DNA of 64,000 bases. Source: Mycolicibacterium aubagnense. GTDB taxonomy: Bacteria > Actinomycetota > Actinomycetes > Mycobacteriales > Mycobacteriaceae. The notes beneath the pieces were generated by a model. The model saw nothing but the letters and a program-made list of their open reading frames with translations. It was not told the origin of the DNA and made no database searches. Below are positions 46,703 to 57,489 of the stretch, piece by piece. Numbering within the stretch: the stretch's first letter is position 1; the number at the start of each line of letters is the position of its first letter. The translations under genes and the position numbers were made by a program. The stretch is from the NCBI RefSeq assembly GCF_010730955.1, contig NZ_AP022577.1, positions 5,270,001-5,334,000 of the forward strand, written 5' to 3'.

Positions 46703-46727
46703 CGAACTGACGCTACCCCTGCCGGAG

Positions 46728-47636
46728 TCAGGCCGCGTTGGGGGCGGTGACGTAGGACAGGGCCTCGCCGATGGTCCGCTGGTGGAACTCGAAGCCGGCG
46801 TCCTCCAGCGCGGCGGGGATCGCGCGCTGGCCGCCCAGCAGCCCCTCCTCGGCGAACTCGCCGAGCGCTGCCTTCAGTGCGAAGCCCGGCATCAGCAGCG
46901 GGGTGGGCCGGTGCAGTGCCCGTCCCAGGGCTTCGGTGAACTCACCGTTGGTGACTGGCGCCGGACCGGTCAGGTTCAGTGGCCCGGACAGATCGTGGTG
47001 GTTCAGTGCGAACAGCAGGGCCCGCACCTCGTCCTCCAGCGTGATCCACGGCATGTACTGCCGTCCGCTGCCCAGTCGGGCACCGAGGCCGAGCCCGAAG
47101 ACCGGCCGTAGCCGGGCCAGCATGCCGCCCGCCGGGGCCAGCACCAGACCGGTGCGCGCGAGCACGACACGGACACCGGCGTCGGCGGCCGGCCGGGTGG
47201 CGGCTTCCCAATCCACGCAGAGCCGGGCGAGGAAGCCGGTGCCCGCGGGGGACTGCTCGTCGGCGATCCGGTCGCGGGTATCGCCGTAGAAGCCGACGGC
47301 GCTGGCATTGATGAGCACGGGGACGCCGGCGTCGACGACCGCATCGGTCAGCACCTCGGTCGGGCCGATGCGGCTGTCGCGCAGGCTCTGCTTGAACGCC
47401 CCCGACCAGCGGCGGGATCCGACGCTCACCCCGCAGAGGTTGACCACCGCATCGACGTCGTGCAGTGCGTGCCAGTCGAAGTCGCCGGTGCCCGGGTTCC
47501 AGTACACCTCGTCGGCGTTGGCCGGTTGACGGCGCACGATGCGCACCACTCGATGGTCGGTGGCACGGAGTGCCGACACCAGCGCGGATCCGATCAGCCC
47601 CGACGAGCCCGCGATGGCTATGACCGCGTGCGCCAT
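46728..47636 (-). CDS. TIGR01777-type NAD-dependent epimerase/SDR protein (Rv2216 type)
   Basis: A 302-residue extended SDR. The Rossmann motif [12 protein letters not shown] is at about 7-18, GFYGDT is the active-site Tyr region, and the C-terminal half has the [18 protein letters not shown] segment of this family. ATG 47636 follows the dlaT stop by four bases; an earlier in-frame start would extend into dlaT. It lies between dlaT and lipB in a probable operon. The substrate is unknown. Confidence 0.9.
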   Translation of the reverse strand: MAHAVIAIAGSSGLIGSALVSALRATDHRVVRIVRRQPANADEVYWNPGTGDFDWHALHDVDAVVNLCGVSVGSRRWSGAFKQSLRDSRIGPTEVLTDAVVDAGVPVLINASAVGFYGDTRDRIADEQSPAGTGFLARLCVDWEAATRPAADAGVRVVLARTGLVLAPAGGMLARLRPVFGLGLGARLGSGRQYMPWITLEDEVRALLFALNHHDLSGPLNLTGPAPVTNGEFTEALGRALHRPTPLLMPGFALKAALGEFAEEGLLGGQRAIPAALEDAGFEFHQRTIGEALSYVTAPNAA

Positions 47637-47640
47637 GGGA

Positions 47641-49425
47641 TCACAGACCGAGGTCGGCCTCGAACGCACCCTCTTCGAGACGACGTTTGATGGTGGTCAC
47701 GAACCGTCCGGCGTCGGCGCCGTCGATCAGGCGGTGGTCGTAGGTCAGCGGCAGGTAGCAGACCGACCGGACGCCGATCGACTCGTTGCCGCCCTCGTCC
47801 ACGACGACCCGCGGCCGCTTGACGATGGCACCGGTGCCCAGCATGGCCGCCTGCGGCGGAACCAGGATCGGGGTGTCGAACAGGGCGCCCTGGCTGCCGA
47901 TGTTGGTGATGGTGAAGGTGCCCCCGGCCAGCTCGTCGGGCCGCAGGTTGCCCGAGCGGGCGCGGTCGGCGATGTCGACGATGGCGCGTGCCAGACCACC
48001 GAGGGACAGGTCACCGGCGTTGTGCACGACGGGCGACAGCAGGCCCTGCTCGGTGTCCACCGCGAAGCCGAGGTGCTCGGCGTCGTAGTAGGTGATCTCC
48101 TTGGTGTCCTCGTTGTAGCTGGCGTTGACGTTCGGGTGGACCTTCAACGCGTCGATCACCGCGCGGGCGATGAACGGCAGGTAGGTCAGGTTGACACCCT
48201 CGCGCTCGGCGAACGAGTTCTTGGCGCGGGCGCGCAGCGAGACGATGCGGGTCATGTCGACCTCGTGGGTCTGCGTCAGCTGAGCGGTGGTCTGCAGCGA
48301 CTCGCGCGTCTTCTTGGCGGTGATCTGACGGATCCGGGTGGCCTTCTGCGTGGTGCCACGCAGGTGAGCCAGCGCCGGGGCAGGCGCCGCGGCCGGGGCC
48401 TTGGCAGCGGGAGCGGCGGGGGCCGCTGCTGCGGCGGCGGCAGGTGCGGCCGGGGCCTTGGCGGCTTCCGCTGCGGCGAGCACGTCCTGCTTGCGAATGC
48501 GACCGCCGACACCGGTGCCCTGCACCGAGGCGAGGTCAACGTTGTTCTCGGCGGCCAACTTTCGCACCAGCGGGGTGACGTAGGGGCTCGCATCGTCGGA
48601 CGGCGCGGACGACGCCGCGGGGGCGGCCGCCGCGGGCGCCGGGGCCGCGGGAGCCGGAGTCGGCGCGGGGGCCGGCGGCGGGGTGGGCGCAGCCGGAGCC
48701 GGGGGAGGCGTCGGTGCGGCAACGGGTTCGGGGGCCGGAGCGGGCGCGGGAGCCGCGGGGGCCGGCGCCGGGGCTGCGGCCGGAGCGCTACCGGCGGCAC
48801 CGATCTTGGCGAGCTCGCCGCCGATGGACACCACGTCGTCCTCGTCGGCGGTGATGGACAGCAGCACACCGGCGACCGGCGACGGGATTTCGGTGTCGAC
48901 CTTGTCGGTGGACACCTCGACCAGGGGCTCATCGACCTCGACGGAGTCGCCGACCTTCTTGAGCCAGCGGGTGACGGTGCCTTCGGTGACCGACTCGCCG
49001 AGGGTCGGCATCACGATGGAGGTGGCATCGGCGGCATCGGAGGCGGCCGGGGCGGGGGCCGAAGCGGGAGCCGGTGCGGGTGCCTCAGGGGCCGGAGCGG
49101 GCGCAGCGGCGGCGGGCTCGGGCGCCGGGGCCGCAGGCGCTTCCGGTGCCGCCGCGGGCGCAGCCGGGGCGGGGGCCGGCTCCGAGCCGGCGTCACCGAT
49201 GACGGCGAGCTCGCCGCCGATCTCGACGACGTCGTCTTCGCGCGCCACGATCTTGGTCAGGACACCCGCTGCCGGCGACGGGATTTCGGTGTCGACCTTG
49301 TCGGTGGACACCTCGAGCAGGGGTTCGTCGACCGCGACGGTGTCGCCTTCCTGCTTGAGCCATCGAGTGACGGTCCCCTCGGTAACGCTCTCGCCGAGTG
49401 CGGGCATCTGGACGGAGATGGCCAT
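47641..49425 (-). CDS. dlaT: Dihydrolipoamide acyltransferase, E2 of pyruvate dehydrogenase
   Basis: A 594-residue E2 protein orthologous to Rv2215. Two lipoyl domains are present, with lipoylation lysines K43 and K175, both in VSTDK contexts. Each is followed by long Ala/Pro linkers. A subunit-binding domain (about 290-325, [15 protein letters not shown]) comes next, then the catalytic core with the DHRLIDGAD motif. In mycobacteria this E2 serves pyruvate dehydrogenase and peroxide defence; older databases call it sucB. ATG 49425 has AGGAG upstream. lipB and lipA downstream supply its cofactor. Confidence 0.94.
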   Translation of the reverse strand: MAISVQMPALGESVTEGTVTRWLKQEGDTVAVDEPLLEVSTDKVDTEIPSPAAGVLTKIVAREDDVVEIGGELAVIGDAGSEPAPAPAAPAAAPEAPAAPAPEPAAAAPAPAPEAPAPAPASAPAPAASDAADATSIVMPTLGESVTEGTVTRWLKKVGDSVEVDEPLVEVSTDKVDTEIPSPVAGVLLSITADEDDVVSIGGELAKIGAAGSAPAAAPAPAPAAPAPAPAPEPVAAPTPPPAPAAPTPPPAPAPTPAPAAPAPAAAAPAASSAPSDDASPYVTPLVRKLAAENNVDLASVQGTGVGGRIRKQDVLAAAEAAKAPAAPAAAAAAAPAAPAAKAPAAAPAPALAHLRGTTQKATRIRQITAKKTRESLQTTAQLTQTHEVDMTRIVSLRARAKNSFAEREGVNLTYLPFIARAVIDALKVHPNVNASYNEDTKEITYYDAEHLGFAVDTEQGLLSPVVHNAGDLSLGGLARAIVDIADRARSGNLRPDELAGGTFTITNIGSQGALFDTPILVPPQAAMLGTGAIVKRPRVVVDEGGNESIGVRSVCYLPLTYDHRLIDGADAGRFVTTIKRRLEEGAFEADLGL

Positions 49426-49618
49426 TACGTTGACTCCTCGAAAAGGTCGCTCGTCACTTCGAATGTCTCAGGCCCCATCCTGTCATGCCCACGCAGTCGA
49501 GGAGTGGCGGGCCGGGGACTTGGTCCCGGTGTCTTGACACCACCACTGAGCAGGCTACTGTCGCATCGAAACCGGTACCGGCGGTACGGGATATTTTGAG
49601 GTCAGGCAGGGTTTGACG

Positions 49619-50554
49619 ATGCGGTTTGTGAACAGTGCGGACGGGACGCGGATCGCGACCTACGAAGAGGGAAACCCCGACGGCCCGGTGGTGGTGCTGG
49701 TGCACGGCTGGCCCGACTCGCACGACATGTGGGACGCGACGGTGCCCTACCTGGCCGACACCTACCGGGTGATCCGCTACGACAACCGGGGCTCACGCAA
49801 TTCCGGTGTGCCCAAGAAGGTTTCGTCCTACACCATGGCGCGTTACGCCGACGACTTCGCGGCCGTGATCGAGGCATTGGCGCCCGGCCGGAAAGTCCAC
49901 GTGCTGGCTCATGACTGGGGGTCGGTCGGCATCTGGGAGTACTTGTCGCGGCCGGAGTCGGTGGACCGCGTCGCGTCGTTCACCTCCACCTCGGGGCCGA
50001 GCGCCGACCACACCCGTCACTACATCATGGAGGGCCTCAAACGGCCCCACCGGCCGGTGCGCTTCCTGCACTCGGTGTCGCAGTTCCTGCGGCTGACCTA
50101 TCAGGGGTTCTTCTCGATCCCGCTGCTGGCACGAGTGTTCGTCCGGGCCACCGTGCCGACCGTCATCCCGCAGCTGCTGAAGCGGCTGGATGGCATGTCC
50201 GACAACCAGATTCGGCATTCGGACACCTTTGCGACCGATGCCGCGAACAGCCTCAAGGTATACCCCGCCAACTACTGGCGGACCATCGTCACGGGCCGGC
50301 GCGACCACTACGTCAACGTGCCGGTCCAGGTGATCGTCAACCGTGGCGACCAGTTCGTCCGCCCGCACCTGTACGACGAGACGCCCCAATGGGTTCCGCA
50401 GCTGTGGCGGCGGGACGTCAGGTCGGGGCACTGGTCGCCGATGTCGCACCCGGAGCTGCTCGCCACCGCGGTCCGCGAGCTGGCCGACCACCTGGCCGGC
50501 GCCGAGCCCGCGCGGGATCTGGAACTGGCTCAGGTCGCCGGCACGGCGAGCTAG
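49619..50554 (+). CDS. Alpha/beta hydrolase similar to the N-terminal half of EphD
   Basis: About 311 residues. HGWPDS is the oxyanion loop and HDWGSVGIWEY holds the nucleophile Asp of epoxide hydrolases. In M. tuberculosis the gene at this place, ephD, is a 592-residue fusion of such a hydrolase with a short-chain dehydrogenase. Here no dehydrogenase part follows in any frame before the next gene. ATG 49619 is chosen over TTG 49613 because AGGCAGGG is then 8 bases upstream. It could therefore be a trimmed relative. Confidence 0.88.
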   Translation: MRFVNSADGTRIATYEEGNPDGPVVVLVHGWPDSHDMWDATVPYLADTYRVIRYDNRGSRNSGVPKKVSSYTMARYADDFAAVIEALAPGRKVHVLAHDWGSVGIWEYLSRPESVDRVASFTSTSGPSADHTRHYIMEGLKRPHRPVRFLHSVSQFLRLTYQGFFSIPLLARVFVRATVPTVIPQLLKRLDGMSDNQIRHSDTFATDAANSLKVYPANYWRTIVTGRRDHYVNVPVQVIVNRGDQFVRPHLYDETPQWVPQLWRRDVRSGHWSPMSHPELLATAVRELADHLAGAEPARDLELAQVAGTAS

Positions 50555-50568
50555 GTGAGGCCAGGGCG

Positions 50569-50604
50569 GGCCACCCGATCAGCCGTTGTCGCGCTCGGGT
50601 GGCC
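50569..50604. terminator. Hairpin between the hydrolase and aminopeptidase genes
   Basis: GGCCACCCGA / TCGGGTGGCC, a perfect 10-bp stem with a 16-base loop, between convergent stop codons. No T-run is present. Confidence 0.6.
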
Positions 50605-50619
50605 ACTCGCCGACGGGGA

Positions 50620-52125
50620 CTAACCGTTGGCTGCGATGTCCTCCAGCACCGCGAACATGGTTCGCGTCGGCACGCCGGTGCCGCCCTTGCCGGTGTAACC
50701 CCAAGGACCGCCGGTGTTGTAGGCCGGGCCGGCGACGTCGAGGTGCGCCCACTCCACACCGTCGGCGACGAACTCGCGCAGGTACACCCCGGCCACCAGC
50801 ATGCCGGCGTTGCGCGCGCCGCTCACGTTCGCGAGGTCGGCGACAGATGACTTGAGGTCGTCCTTCAATTCTTCGGGCAGCGGCATGGCCCAGGCGTTCT
50901 CGCCGACCTGCTGCGACAGCGTGGCGACTCGGTCGCGGAACTCGTCACTGCCCATGACGCCGGGGGTACGCGCGCCGAGCGCCACGAGCTGCGCGCCCGT
51001 CAGCGTCGACGTCTCGATCAGGTAGTCCGGGTTGTCCTCGCACGCGCGGACGATGGCGTCGGCCAGGATCAGCCGGCCTTCGGCATCGGTGTTGAGCACC
51101 TCGATGGTCGTACCGCCGTACTGCGTCAGCACATCACCGGGCCGCTGCGCCGTCGACGACGGCATGTTCTCGGCCATGGGGACGGTCGCGACGACGTCGA
51201 CCGCCAGCTTCTGGCGCGCGGCCAGCACCACGGTGGCGATGACGGCTGCGGCACCGCCCATGTCGGAGGTCATCTGGTGCATGTTGGCGGCCGGCTTGAT
51301 CGAGATGCCGCCGGTGTCGAAGGTGATGCCCTTGCCCACCAGCGCCACCTTCTTGGCGATCTTCTTGCCGGAGCGATAGGTCAGCCGCACCAGGCGCGGC
51401 CCGCGAGAGGAGCCCTTGCCGACGCCCACGATGCCGCCGAAGCCGGCGTCCTCCAGCTCCTTCTTACCCAGCACCTCGACCTCGAGGCCCGCCGACTTGC
51501 CCAAAGCCTTTGCGCGCTTGGCGAATTCGCCCGGGAACAGGTGGCTCGGCGGGGTGTTGACCAGGTCGCGCGCGGTCGCCACGGCGGTGGCCACATCGAC
51601 GCCGCGCGCCGCTGCGGTCTCGGCGTCGTCCGCGGTGGACAGCACAGTGAGCGACGTCAGGCTCGCTTCCTTCGGTGCGGTCTTCGCGCTGCGGAACTCG
51701 CTGAAGCGATAGGCGCCCAGGATCAGGCCCTCGACGGCGGCCGCCAGGTCCAGCTCCGAGAGCGTCGTCACCACGGTCTCGGTGCCGCCCAGCGAGCGGG
51801 CCGCCACGCCGGCAGCGCGGCGGACGACGTCGGCCGGCCACTCGTCGCGGTCTTTGCCCAGGCCCACGGCCAGCACACTGGCCACCGGCAGAGACGGCAC
51901 CAGCACGCGGGTCAGCTGCTCATTGGAGCCTTTCGCACCCAGGGTCTTGAGCGACACCTCGATCTCGCCGGTGGCTTCGGCGTCCAGGAACGGGTTGGCC
52001 AGGACCTTGGCCTCGTCGTTCTCGCCCGAGATGACGGGCACGATCAGTACCGCGGAGTCCAAGCCGGACGGCAGCTCGGAGGCGACGATGACGGTGGGGG
52101 GCTGGTAACCGGGTGCGCTGCTCAC
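50620..52125 (-). CDS. Leucyl aminopeptidase (M17), PepB/PepA type
   Basis: About 501 residues from GTG 52125, orthologous to Rv2213. The M17 signature NTDAEGRL and metal ligands in [10 protein letters not shown] and SDMGGAAA are present. It removes N-terminal amino acids from peptides in the cytosol. GTG 52143 is an alternative by overlap (GTGA) with the cyclase gene, but 52125 has AGGGTGGG upstream and better agrees with the family start (SSAPGYQPP). The upstream cyclase is on the same strand. Confidence 0.92.
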   Translation of the reverse strand: MSSAPGYQPPTVIVASELPSGLDSAVLIVPVISGENDEAKVLANPFLDAEATGEIEVSLKTLGAKGSNEQLTRVLVPSLPVASVLAVGLGKDRDEWPADVVRRAAGVAARSLGGTETVVTTLSELDLAAAVEGLILGAYRFSEFRSAKTAPKEASLTSLTVLSTADDAETAAARGVDVATAVATARDLVNTPPSHLFPGEFAKRAKALGKSAGLEVEVLGKKELEDAGFGGIVGVGKGSSRGPRLVRLTYRSGKKIAKKVALVGKGITFDTGGISIKPAANMHQMTSDMGGAAAVIATVVLAARQKLAVDVVATVPMAENMPSSTAQRPGDVLTQYGGTTIEVLNTDAEGRLILADAIVRACEDNPDYLIETSTLTGAQLVALGARTPGVMGSDEFRDRVATLSQQVGENAWAMPLPEELKDDLKSSVADLANVSGARNAGMLVAGVYLREFVADGVEWAHLDVAGPAYNTGGPWGYTGKGGTGVPTRTMFAVLEDIAANG

Positions 52126-52139
52126 CAGACCCACCCTAG

Positions 52140-53249
52140 TCACCGTGTCTGCCGGGCTGCCCGCTCAGCCTCCGCGCATACCTCGAATGCGGTGACGGGG
52201 TCATTGAAACCTTTGAGCACCAACGGCTCCCGGGGCGCGACCGGCCATTTGCCGGGCATGTGGTACCAAGGCGCGGCCACCAGAATCTGCCCGGGTTCGG
52301 CCGCGGTGACCAGCCGGGCCGCCAGATTCACCGGATTGCCGAAGTAATCGCCACCGGTGGCCACCACCGAGCCGAAACTCAGGCCGGCCCGCACATTGAT
52401 ATGGGCCGCCTTCGGCCGTGGATGGTGGACCAGGTCACACGCCACCCGAGCCAGCGATTCGGGAGTGGCGCTGACCCACATCACCGCATCTCCGATGAAC
52501 TTCACCACCCGGCCGCCATCGGCGTGCACCACGTCGTTGGTGATGGCGTTGAACTCATTGAGCAGGCTGGTCAGATCCTCGGGCGTGAGCCGCTGCGTGA
52601 GCTGCGTGAAATTGGACAGGTCGGCAAACCCGATGCCGCACACCACAGTCGACGAGTCTCGATGGACGATTCCATCGAAATACGTTCTGGCGGAGGCGAC
52701 ATGGTGGCGGTGGACCGCGTCGATCATCGCGCCGATGCGCGGGATGAACTGGGCTGCCGCCCGATAGGCACGTGCGGTGACCAGCTCGTCGTGGCTCCGG
52801 GCCAGATCGAGGTCGGGCAGACCCGCGCGACTCATCGACGCCAGCGCCTCGGCCACTCGTGCCACGTTGGCGCCGATGACCCGCAGGAATCCTCGCGCGG
52901 CATCGTCGCCGATCGCGGCCCGCAGATCCGCCCACGTGCGTAACGCCTCGATGTCGGCATCGCTCAGCGTCGGCGCGGTCGGGTCGGCGACCGTCAGGCC
53001 CAGTGCCGCCCAGGTCTGTTCGACATCGGCCAGCGGCAGCCCGAGCGCGCGGGCCGCGGACGCCAGGCTGTGGCTGGGCTGCCCGGACCATTGCACGACG
53101 TCGCCGGCCAGGCCGAACAACCGGCCGCGTTCCTCGGCCTGGGCCATCTGCTCTGTGGTGAAGCCGAGGCCGTCGAGGTATTCGATCAGAGGCGCGCGAC
53201 GCCGCGCATCGGCGATGCCGGCGGCTTCCAATGCGTCGAAATCGACCAC
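52140..53249 (-). CDS. Class III adenylate cyclase (Rv2212 type)
   Basis: A 369-residue soluble cyclase. The N-terminal half (about 1-185) is the helical regulatory domain; in the M. tuberculosis relative it is influenced by fatty acids. The C-terminal catalytic domain (about 200-360) shows [15 protein letters not shown] with the first metal Asp, [13 protein letters not shown] with a Lys for adenine and the second Asp, and NPVNLAARL with the transition-state Asn/Arg. It makes cAMP. Divergent from gcvT, with 54 bases between. Confidence 0.9.
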   Translation of the reverse strand: MVDFDALEAAGIADARRRAPLIEYLDGLGFTTEQMAQAEERGRLFGLAGDVVQWSGQPSHSLASAARALGLPLADVEQTWAALGLTVADPTAPTLSDADIEALRTWADLRAAIGDDAARGFLRVIGANVARVAEALASMSRAGLPDLDLARSHDELVTARAYRAAAQFIPRIGAMIDAVHRHHVASARTYFDGIVHRDSSTVVCGIGFADLSNFTQLTQRLTPEDLTSLLNEFNAITNDVVHADGGRVVKFIGDAVMWVSATPESLARVACDLVHHPRPKAAHINVRAGLSFGSVVATGGDYFGNPVNLAARLVTAAEPGQILVAAPWYHMPGKWPVAPREPLVLKGFNDPVTAFEVCAEAERAARQTR

Positions 53250-53303
53250 GTAATGAGTCTGCCAGCTACGACGGGTCGGCGGAGCGGACTAGGCTCTCTG
53301 GCC

Positions 53304-54437
53304 GTGAGCGAACTGTTGCAGGGCCCGCTGGAAGACCGTCACCGCGAACTCGGGGCGAGTTTCGCCGAATTCGGGGGCTGGTTGATGCCGGTGTCCTACG
53401 CCGGCACCGTGGCCGAGCACAACGCCACCCGCGAGGCCGTCGGCCTGTTCGACGTCAGCCACCTCGGCAAGGCCCTGGTCCGTGGTCCCGGCGCGGCCGA
53501 GTTCGTCAACTCCGCCTTCACCAACGACCTGCGCCGTATCGGGCCGGGCAAGGCCCAATACACGTTGTGCTGCAAGGAGGTTGACGGCGTAGCCGGTGTC
53601 ATTGATGACCTGATCGCCTACTACGTCTCCGACGAGGAAATCTTCCTGGTGCCCAACGCCGCCAACACCGCTGCCGTGGTCGCCGAATTGCAGCGGGTGG
53701 CGCCGCCCGAACTGACCATCACCAACGAGCACCGGTCCTACGCCGTGTTGGCGGTCCAGGGACCGAAGTCCACCGAGGTGCTCACCGCGCTCGGCCTGCC
53801 GACCGACATGGACTACATGGGGTACGCCGACGCCGAGTACGACGGCGTCCCGGTCCGGGTGTGCCGCACCGGCTACACCGGCGAGCACGGCTACGAACTG
53901 CTGCCCGAGTGGGACCGCGCCGGGGTGGTGTTCGACGCGCTGGTCGCCGCGGTGAAGACCGCCGGCGGCGAACTCGCCGGGCTGGGCGCGCGCGACACGC
54001 TGCGCACCGAGATGGGTTACCCGCTGCACGGACATGAACTGTCGCTTGATATTTCGCCGCTGCAGGCCCGTTGTGGCTGGGCCATCGGCTGGAAGAAGGA
54101 CGCCTTCTGGGGGCGCGATGCCCTGCTCGCGGAGAAGGCGGCAGGTCCCAAGCGGACGCTGCGTGGTCTCAAGGCCGTCGGCCGCGGTGTGCTGCGCGCG
54201 GGTTTGACAGTGCTCGATGGTGGGGCGAGCGAAGCGACGGGGGAGGTACCGGCCAAGCCGGTGGGCATCACCACGTCGGGCACCTTCTCTCCGAGTCTGA
54301 AGGTCGGCATCGCGCTGGCGCTGCTCGACACCGCGGCCGATATCGCCGACGGCGCGCGCGTGACCGTCGACGTCCGGGGCCGGGCGCTGGAATGCGAGGT
54401 TGTCGCTCCGCCGTTTGTGGCGGCGAAAACGCGGTAG
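53304..54437 (+). CDS. gcvT: Aminomethyltransferase (T protein of glycine cleavage)
   Basis: A 377-residue enzyme that takes the aminomethyl group from the lipoylated H protein to tetrahydrofolate. Family motifs include [24 protein letters not shown] and [20 protein letters not shown] 53304 sits 8 bases after TAGGCT, so the leader is very short. The last codons (Ala-Lys-Thr-Arg-stop) are part of the downstream 32-bp repeat, and a degenerate copy lies at 54222-54240, coding for a Gly/Ala/Ser/Glu stretch. Confidence 0.94.
   Translation: MSELLQGPLEDRHRELGASFAEFGGWLMPVSYAGTVAEHNATREAVGLFDVSHLGKALVRGPGAAEFVNSAFTNDLRRIGPGKAQYTLCCKEVDGVAGVIDDLIAYYVSDEEIFLVPNAANTAAVVAELQRVAPPELTITNEHRSYAVLAVQGPKSTEVLTALGLPTDMDYMGYADAEYDGVPVRVCRTGYTGEHGYELLPEWDRAGVVFDALVAAVKTAGGELAGLGARDTLRTEMGYPLHGHELSLDISPLQARCGWAIGWKKDAFWGRDALLAEKAAGPKRTLRGLKAVGRGVLRAGLTVLDGGASEATGEVPAKPVGITTSGTFSPSLKVGIALALLDTAADIADGARVTVDVRGRALECEVVAPPFVAAKTR
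54222..54240 (+). repeat. Degenerate copy of the repeat core inside gcvT
   Basis: Nineteen bases match the core of the tandem repeat downstream (GGGGCGAGCGGAGCGACGG) with one change (A for G). It lies in frame inside gcvT, in a segment ([15 protein letters not shown]) that looks like a variable surface loop. The insertion origin is inferred. Confidence 0.6.
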
Positions 54438-54533
54438 GGGGCGAGCGGAGCGACGGGAAAACGCGGTCGGGGGCGAGCGGAGCGACGGGAAAACGCGGTA
54501 GGAGGCGAGCGGAGCGACGGGAAAACGCGGTAG
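54425..54533 (+). repeat. 32-bp tandem repeat, three units plus a partial fourth
   Basis: Units start at 54425, 54457 and 54489, each 32 bases, and a 13-base partial unit at 54521. Each begins GAAAACGCGG and ends GAGCGGAGCGACGG. Units two and three differ from the first by one base each. The first unit contains the last bases and stop of gcvT. There are no spacers, so it is not a CRISPR. It is a candidate variable-number repeat. Confidence 0.92.
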
Positions 54534-54555
54534 CCATGGGCGATACAATCGGCAT

Positions 54556-55686
54556 ATGACCGACGGCCCCCTCGAATTCACCGTTTCGCGCGCGAGCAAC
54601 CCAGCGAGCGATGAGGTAAGGGCTCAGGTTCTGGCCGACCCCGGATTCGGGCGGTTCCACACCGATCACATGGTGTCGATCGACTACACCGCCGACCGCG
54701 GCTGGCATGACGCCCGGGTCACCGAGTATGGGCCCATCGAACTGGACCCGTCGGCGATCGTCCTGCACTACGCGCAAGAGGTCTTCGAGGGTCTGAAGGC
54801 ATATCGCTGGAATGACGGCTCGATCGTGTCGTTCCGCCCGGAGGCCAACGCCGCCCGGCTGCAGACGTCATGCCGGCGCCTGGCCATTCCGGAACTACCC
54901 GGGGACGTCTTCGTCGACTCGCTGCGTCAGCTGATCGCCGTCGACAACGAGTGGGTCCCGGCCGCCGGTGGTGAGGCGTCGCTCTACTTGCGGCCGTTCA
55001 TCATCGCCACCGAGCCTGGCCTGGGCGTGCGGCCCGCCACCGAATACCGCTACCTGGTGATCGGCTCGCCGGCCGGCGCGTACTTCAAGGGCGGCATCAA
55101 GCCGGTGTCGGTGTACCTGTCCACCGAGTACGTCCGGGCCAGCCCGGGCGGCACCGGTGCGGCCAAGTTCGGCGGCAACTACGCCGCCTCGCTGCTGGCC
55201 CAGGCGCAGGCCGCCGAGATGGGCTGCGACCAGGTGGTCTGGCTGGACGCCATCGAGCGCCGGTACGTCGAAGAAATGGGTGGCATGAACCTGTTCTTCG
55301 TGTTCGGCAGTGGCGGTTCGGCCCGGCTGGTCACCCCGGAGCTGTCCGGCTCACTCCTGCCGGGCATCACACGGGATTCGTTGCTGCAGTTGGCGGTTGA
55401 CGCCGGCTTCGCGGTCGAGGAACGCAAGATCGATATCGATGAGTGGCAGAAGAAGGCCGCCGCGGGGGAGATCACCGAGGTGTTCGCCTGCGGCACGGCG
55501 GCCGTTATCACGCCGGTGGCGCACGTGAAGTACGGCAAGGGTGAATTGGCCGGCGAGTCGGCCGGTGAGTTCACCATCGGTGACGGCCAGCCCGGTGAGG
55601 TCACCATGGCGCTGCGCGACACCCTGACGGGCATTCAGCGCGGCACCTTCGCCGACACCCACAACTGGATGACCCGGCTGGGTTGA
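54556..55686 (+). CDS. ilvE: Branched-chain amino acid aminotransferase
   Basis: A 376-residue fold-type IV PLP enzyme that makes Val, Leu and Ile from their keto acids. The signature is [19 protein letters not shown], then [18 protein letters not shown], and [12 protein letters not shown]. In M. tuberculosis IlvE is 368 residues. ATG 54556 is 6 bases after TACAAT (54544-54549), the best -10 in the region, so transcription probably begins on the ATG. The repeat array lies immediately before this promoter. Confidence 0.94.
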   Translation: MTDGPLEFTVSRASNPASDEVRAQVLADPGFGRFHTDHMVSIDYTADRGWHDARVTEYGPIELDPSAIVLHYAQEVFEGLKAYRWNDGSIVSFRPEANAARLQTSCRRLAIPELPGDVFVDSLRQLIAVDNEWVPAAGGEASLYLRPFIIATEPGLGVRPATEYRYLVIGSPAGAYFKGGIKPVSVYLSTEYVRASPGGTGAAKFGGNYAASLLAQAQAAEMGCDQVVWLDAIERRYVEEMGGMNLFFVFGSGGSARLVTPELSGSLLPGITRDSLLQLAVDAGFAVEERKIDIDEWQKKAAAGEITEVFACGTAAVITPVAHVKYGKGELAGESAGEFTIGDGQPGEVTMALRDTLTGIQRGTFADTHNWMTRLG

Positions 55687-55700
55687 CGCACGTTCGGCGA

Positions 55701-56423
55701 CTAGTGGGCAGCGAGCCCCAGCGCGGTGAGTGTGGTCGTGACTTCGACGGCCGCGCCCAGCACGTCGCCGGTGATCCCGCCGAACCGGCGGACGCAGTGC
55801 CGCACCAGTAACGCTGTGCTGCCCAGTGCGGCGAGCACGACGACAGGCCCTTGCCACAGCCGCGGGGTTGCCCACGTCGAGGCGCCGGCGACGGCCACCG
55901 TCCACGCCGCGACCACCCACACCGGCTGACTACCGGCGACCATCGCACCCAACGTGCTGCCGGGCGCGGCCGGTACCGACGTGCGGCAGGCGGCCAGTGC
56001 GGCGACCCGGCCCGCGGCGACGGCAATCACCACGGCGACGGCGCTGATCGCGGCGAACGTCATGCTCTGCGCCCCGATGGCCACCACGATCGCCGCCACG
56101 CCGAAGGGGCCCGCGGTACCGCCGCGCATGACGGCCAGCGCCCGCTCGGGCGGTCCGTAACAACCGAGGCCGTCGACGGTGTCGGACAACCCGTCGATGT
56201 GCAGACCGCGGGTCAGCAGGAGCAGCGTCGCCACGGCCAGCAACCCGGCCAGCGGACCCGGCCCGAACGCGTGCCCGGCGCCCCATGCCACGGCCGCCGC
56301 AACGCCACCGAGGACGACGCCCACCACCGGGAGCGCCGTCAGCGTGCCCCGCCCGAACGGCCGGTTGCGGCGCACCGGAAAGACGGTGCTGAACGCGAAA
56401 GCCGAAGCGAGGGAACCGATCAC
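55701..56423 (-). CDS. cobS: Cobalamin synthase (adenosylcobinamide-GDP ribazoletransferase)
   Basis: About 240 residues from GTG 56423, a membrane enzyme that joins adenosylcobinamide-GDP to alpha-ribazole. Many hydrophobic helices are visible, with the [16 protein letters not shown] signature (metal-binding Asp) and [11 protein letters not shown]. The open frame extends 39 codons upstream into cobT; I prefer the GTG near cobT's stop. Last gene of cobU-cobT-cobS. It ends 14 bases from the convergent ilvE. Confidence 0.93.
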   Translation of the reverse strand: MIGSLASAFAFSTVFPVRRNRPFGRGTLTALPVVGVVLGGVAAAVAWGAGHAFGPGPLAGLLAVATLLLLTRGLHIDGLSDTVDGLGCYGPPERALAVMRGGTAGPFGVAAIVVAIGAQSMTFAAISAVAVVIAVAAGRVAALAACRTSVPAAPGSTLGAMVAGSQPVWVVAAWTVAVAGASTWATPRLWQGPVVVLAALGSTALLVRHCVRRFGGITGDVLGAAVEVTTTLTALGLAAH

Positions 56424-56433
56424 GACGGTCTGG

Positions 56434-57489
56434 TCAGTTCTTTCCCGCGATGTTGGCCTCGCCGAACGTGGCCATGGACGCCAGCGTCGCCACTGCGGCG
56501 CGCAGCACGGGCAGCGCCACCGCCGCGCCGCTGCCTTCACCCAGGCGCATGCCGAGATCCAGGATCGGCGTCATCTGCAGGCGCTGCAGCGCCACCGCGT
56601 GAGCCGGTTCGGTCGACAGGTGGCCGGCCTGCCACCAGGCCTTCGCACCAGGGGCCAACCGGTCGGCGACCAGCGCCGCGGCCGTCACCACCACGCCGTC
56701 GAGCAGGACCGGGGTCCGACGCACCGCGGCCTGGGCCAGGAAGCCGGCCATGGCGGCCAGGTCCGCGCCACCGCACACGGCAAGCAGCGCAACCGGATCG
56801 GCCTTGACGTGCCGCGCACGGAACAGCGCGTCACGAATGGCCGCGGTCTTGCGGGCCCAGCCCTCGTCGTCGACGCCGGTGCCGCGGCCCACCACGGCGA
56901 CGGGTTCGGAAGCGGTCAGGGCGGCGACCAGAGTTGTTGCCGGCGTGGTGTTCCCGATGCCCATGTCGCCCGCGATGAGCAGGTCTGCGCCGGAATCGAC
57001 TTCCTGGTCGGCAATGGTGCGACCGGCCGCGATCGCCGTCACGGCCTCCGCTGTCGACAAGGCATCCTCGACGGCGATGTTGCCGCTGCCGCGTCGTACC
57101 TTGTGGGCGCCGATCGCGGGGGAGTGGGCCGCACCGTCGACCGCGATGTCGGCGACGCGGACGGTGGCGCCGGCCACCTCGGCCAGCACGTTGATGGCGG
57201 CGCCGCCGGCGTCGAAGTTCGCCACCATCTGCGCGGTGACTTCCGAGGGGAACGCGGACACTCCTGATGCCGTCACCCCGTGGTCGCCGGCGAACACCAC
57301 AATCCGGGGCCGCTCGAATTGCTTTGGCGGACAGACGCCTTGGCATGCGGACGCCCAGACCGCCAGCTCTTCCAGCCGGCCGAGGGAGCCCGGCGGCTTG
57401 GTCAGGGTGTCCTGGCGCGCGAGGGCGGCCGCCCGCACGTCGGCATCCGGTTTGGTGAGGTCGGGAAACTGGGCGCGGGGATCGCTCAT
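56434..57489 (-). CDS. cobT: Nicotinate-nucleotide--dimethylbenzimidazole phosphoribosyltransferase
   Basis: A 351-residue enzyme that makes alpha-ribazole phosphate for the lower ligand of cobalamin. Family segments are [38 protein letters not shown] and [18 protein letters not shown] 57489 overlaps the cobU stop by four bases (ATGA). cobS follows after about 10 bases. Confidence 0.95.
   Translation of the reverse strand: MSDPRAQFPDLTKPDADVRAAALARQDTLTKPPGSLGRLEELAVWASACQGVCPPKQFERPRIVVFAGDHGVTASGVSAFPSEVTAQMVANFDAGGAAINVLAEVAGATVRVADIAVDGAAHSPAIGAHKVRRGSGNIAVEDALSTAEAVTAIAAGRTIADQEVDSGADLLIAGDMGIGNTTPATTLVAALTASEPVAVVGRGTGVDDEGWARKTAAIRDALFRARHVKADPVALLAVCGGADLAAMAGFLAQAAVRRTPVLLDGVVVTAAALVADRLAPGAKAWWQAGHLSTEPAHAVALQRLQMTPILDLGMRLGEGSGAAVALPVLRAAVATLASMATFGEANIAGKN

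Noticed and set aside
49572..49581. CCGGTACCGG palindrome upstream of the EphD-like gene
   Set aside because: Short palindromes of this kind are frequent in GC-rich DNA; no second feature supports an operator.
47539..49599. Long open frame opposite dlaT with Gly-rich low-complexity translation
   Set aside because: The repeated codons of the Ala/Pro linkers of dlaT produce it; there is no family likeness.
50555..50619. Frameshifted remainder of the ephD dehydrogenase half
   Set aside because: No dehydrogenase-like residues in any frame; only a hairpin is present before the aminopeptidase gene.
53250..53303. Glycine riboswitch before gcvT
   Set aside because: Only 54 bases are available and a -10 element sits next to the start; there is no room for the aptamer.
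54425..54533. CRISPR array
   Set aside because: Units are contiguous without spacers, and there are only three.
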